In this document: piece after piece, positions 5,613 to 5,973 of the stretch
Position numbering within the stretch: the first letter of the stretch is position 1
Layout of the letters: every line of letters starts with the position of its first letter
Assembly: GCA_022718015.1 (NCBI GenBank)
Contig: JAIHZV010000079.1
Location: 1-5,973, forward strand
Source of the DNA: Phascolarctobacterium sp.
GTDB lineage: Bacteria > Bacillota > Negativicutes > Acidaminococcales > Acidaminococcaceae
Length of the DNA: 5,973 nucleotides
Direction: 5' to 3'
Notes under the pieces: generated by a model
Database searches by the model: none
The model's input: only the letters and a program-made list of their open reading frames with translations
Told to the model about the DNA's origin: nothing
Translations under genes and position numbers: made by a program

Positions 5613-5973
5613 ACGCTTTACCTTGCTTTCTTTGGCTATAGTATTGGGAATTTGTGCCTTCATATATTTTACGCAGACGCAGGTGCTTACTGTTAGTCGT
5701 CCTGCTGTGCATGCTCAATCAGCCTATGGCGTAAGAGCTGTAAAAAATGTCAGAGTGCAGAATTATAATGCCTTGGGTGAGAATGTCTCTTATTATGACA
5801 AGGTGCCGCAAAGAGTCATTGCTGTCGGCGAACAGATTAATGAGACGCTGGTGGCCTTGGGCGTGGAGCAAAATGTTATCTGCCCTGTGCGTTATGGCAA
5901 TCCCTTTTATACACCTGAGCCGCAGTATGCAGACGAGTATAACAAAATAAAATTTCAAGACAACGTTGTCTTG
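5605..5973 (+). CDS. ABC transporter substrate-binding protein (TroA/BtuF/FepB fold), cut by window edge
   Basis: The first 123 residues are present and the frame runs off the right edge; the family is usually 300-400 residues. Residues 1-22 are a basic start plus a hydrophobic segment (MNKRF then LLSLAIVLGICAFIYF). The mature domain shows the class start, VPQRVIAVGEQINETLVALGV (67-87), as in PxRVVaLgpxxtExLlaLG proteins, and then PQYADEYNKI (106-115). The protein should capture the chelate in the periplasm and deliver it to the permease. No lipobox is seen: Cys17 is preceded by LGI and followed by more hydrophobic residues. It may therefore be a signal-anchored protein, or be cleaved near VHA/QS at residue 37. 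AAGGAAG at 5591-5597 gives the ATG at 5605, inside the end of the preceding gene. Confidence 0.9.
   Translation, partial: MNKRFTLLSLAIVLGICAFIYFTQTQVLTVSRPAVHAQSAYGVRAVKNVRVQNYNALGENVSYYDKVPQRVIAVGEQINETLVALGVEQNVICPVRYGNPFYTPEPQYADEYNKIKFQDNVVL

Noticed and set aside
5747..5950. Plus-strand frame 5747-5950 and opposite-strand frame 5719-5958
   Set aside because: They overlap the binding-protein frame, which has clear family motifs and a ribosome binding site.
1..5973. Insertion sequences, CRISPR arrays, tRNA or rRNA genes
   Set aside because: No transposase-like frame, no regularly spaced repeats and no tRNA- or rRNA-like segment were seen on reading either strand.

Overview
The window reads as part of an iron-siderophore-type (or heme/cobamide-type) uptake locus. 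It holds a divergently transcribed LysR-family regulator, a TonB-dependent outer-membrane receptor, and a tightly packed operon of FecCD-type permease, ABC ATPase, a small cysteine-rich CGGC-type protein and the start of a periplasmic binding protein. The receptor means the cell has an outer membrane. Moderate-to-low GC, strong AGGAGG-like ribosome binding sites, GTG starts and the general protein style suggest a diderm Firmicute (Negativicutes, for example the Phascolarctobacterium/Selenomonas/Veillonella range). The taxonomy is inference from style, not from a marker gene.

Layout: 1-811 (minus strand) is a LysR-type regulator whose C-terminus is cut by the left edge. 812-1092 is a divergent intergenic region with overlapping promoter-like elements, a repeated TATACTATA motif forming a dyad, and a leader with two predicted stem-loops. 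1093-3264 (plus) is the TonB-dependent siderophore-type receptor. 3265-3386 is a short gap with a perfect 13-bp hairpin, terminator- or attenuator-like. 3387-4445 is the inner-membrane permease and 4448-5224 its ATPase. 5226-5612 is a 128-residue protein with nine cysteines related to the CGGC domain family. 5605-5973 is the N-terminal 123 residues of a TroA/BtuF/FepB-type substrate-binding protein, cut by the right edge.

How they fit together: the receptor would bring a metal chelate across the outer membrane using TonB energy (TonB/ExbBD are not in the window), the binding protein would capture it in the periplasm, and permease plus ATPase would import it. The CGGC-type protein has no export signal, so it would act in the cytoplasm, where metal or cofactor handling after import is a reasonable but unproven guess. 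The four ABC-operon genes are separated by 2 nt, 1 nt and -8 nt, so they are almost certainly co-transcribed and translationally coupled. The least ordinary parts are the cysteine-rich protein inside the transporter operon, the LysR regulator beside a siderophore-type receptor, and the hairpin dividing the receptor from the ABC genes. The substrate cannot be assigned from the sequence.
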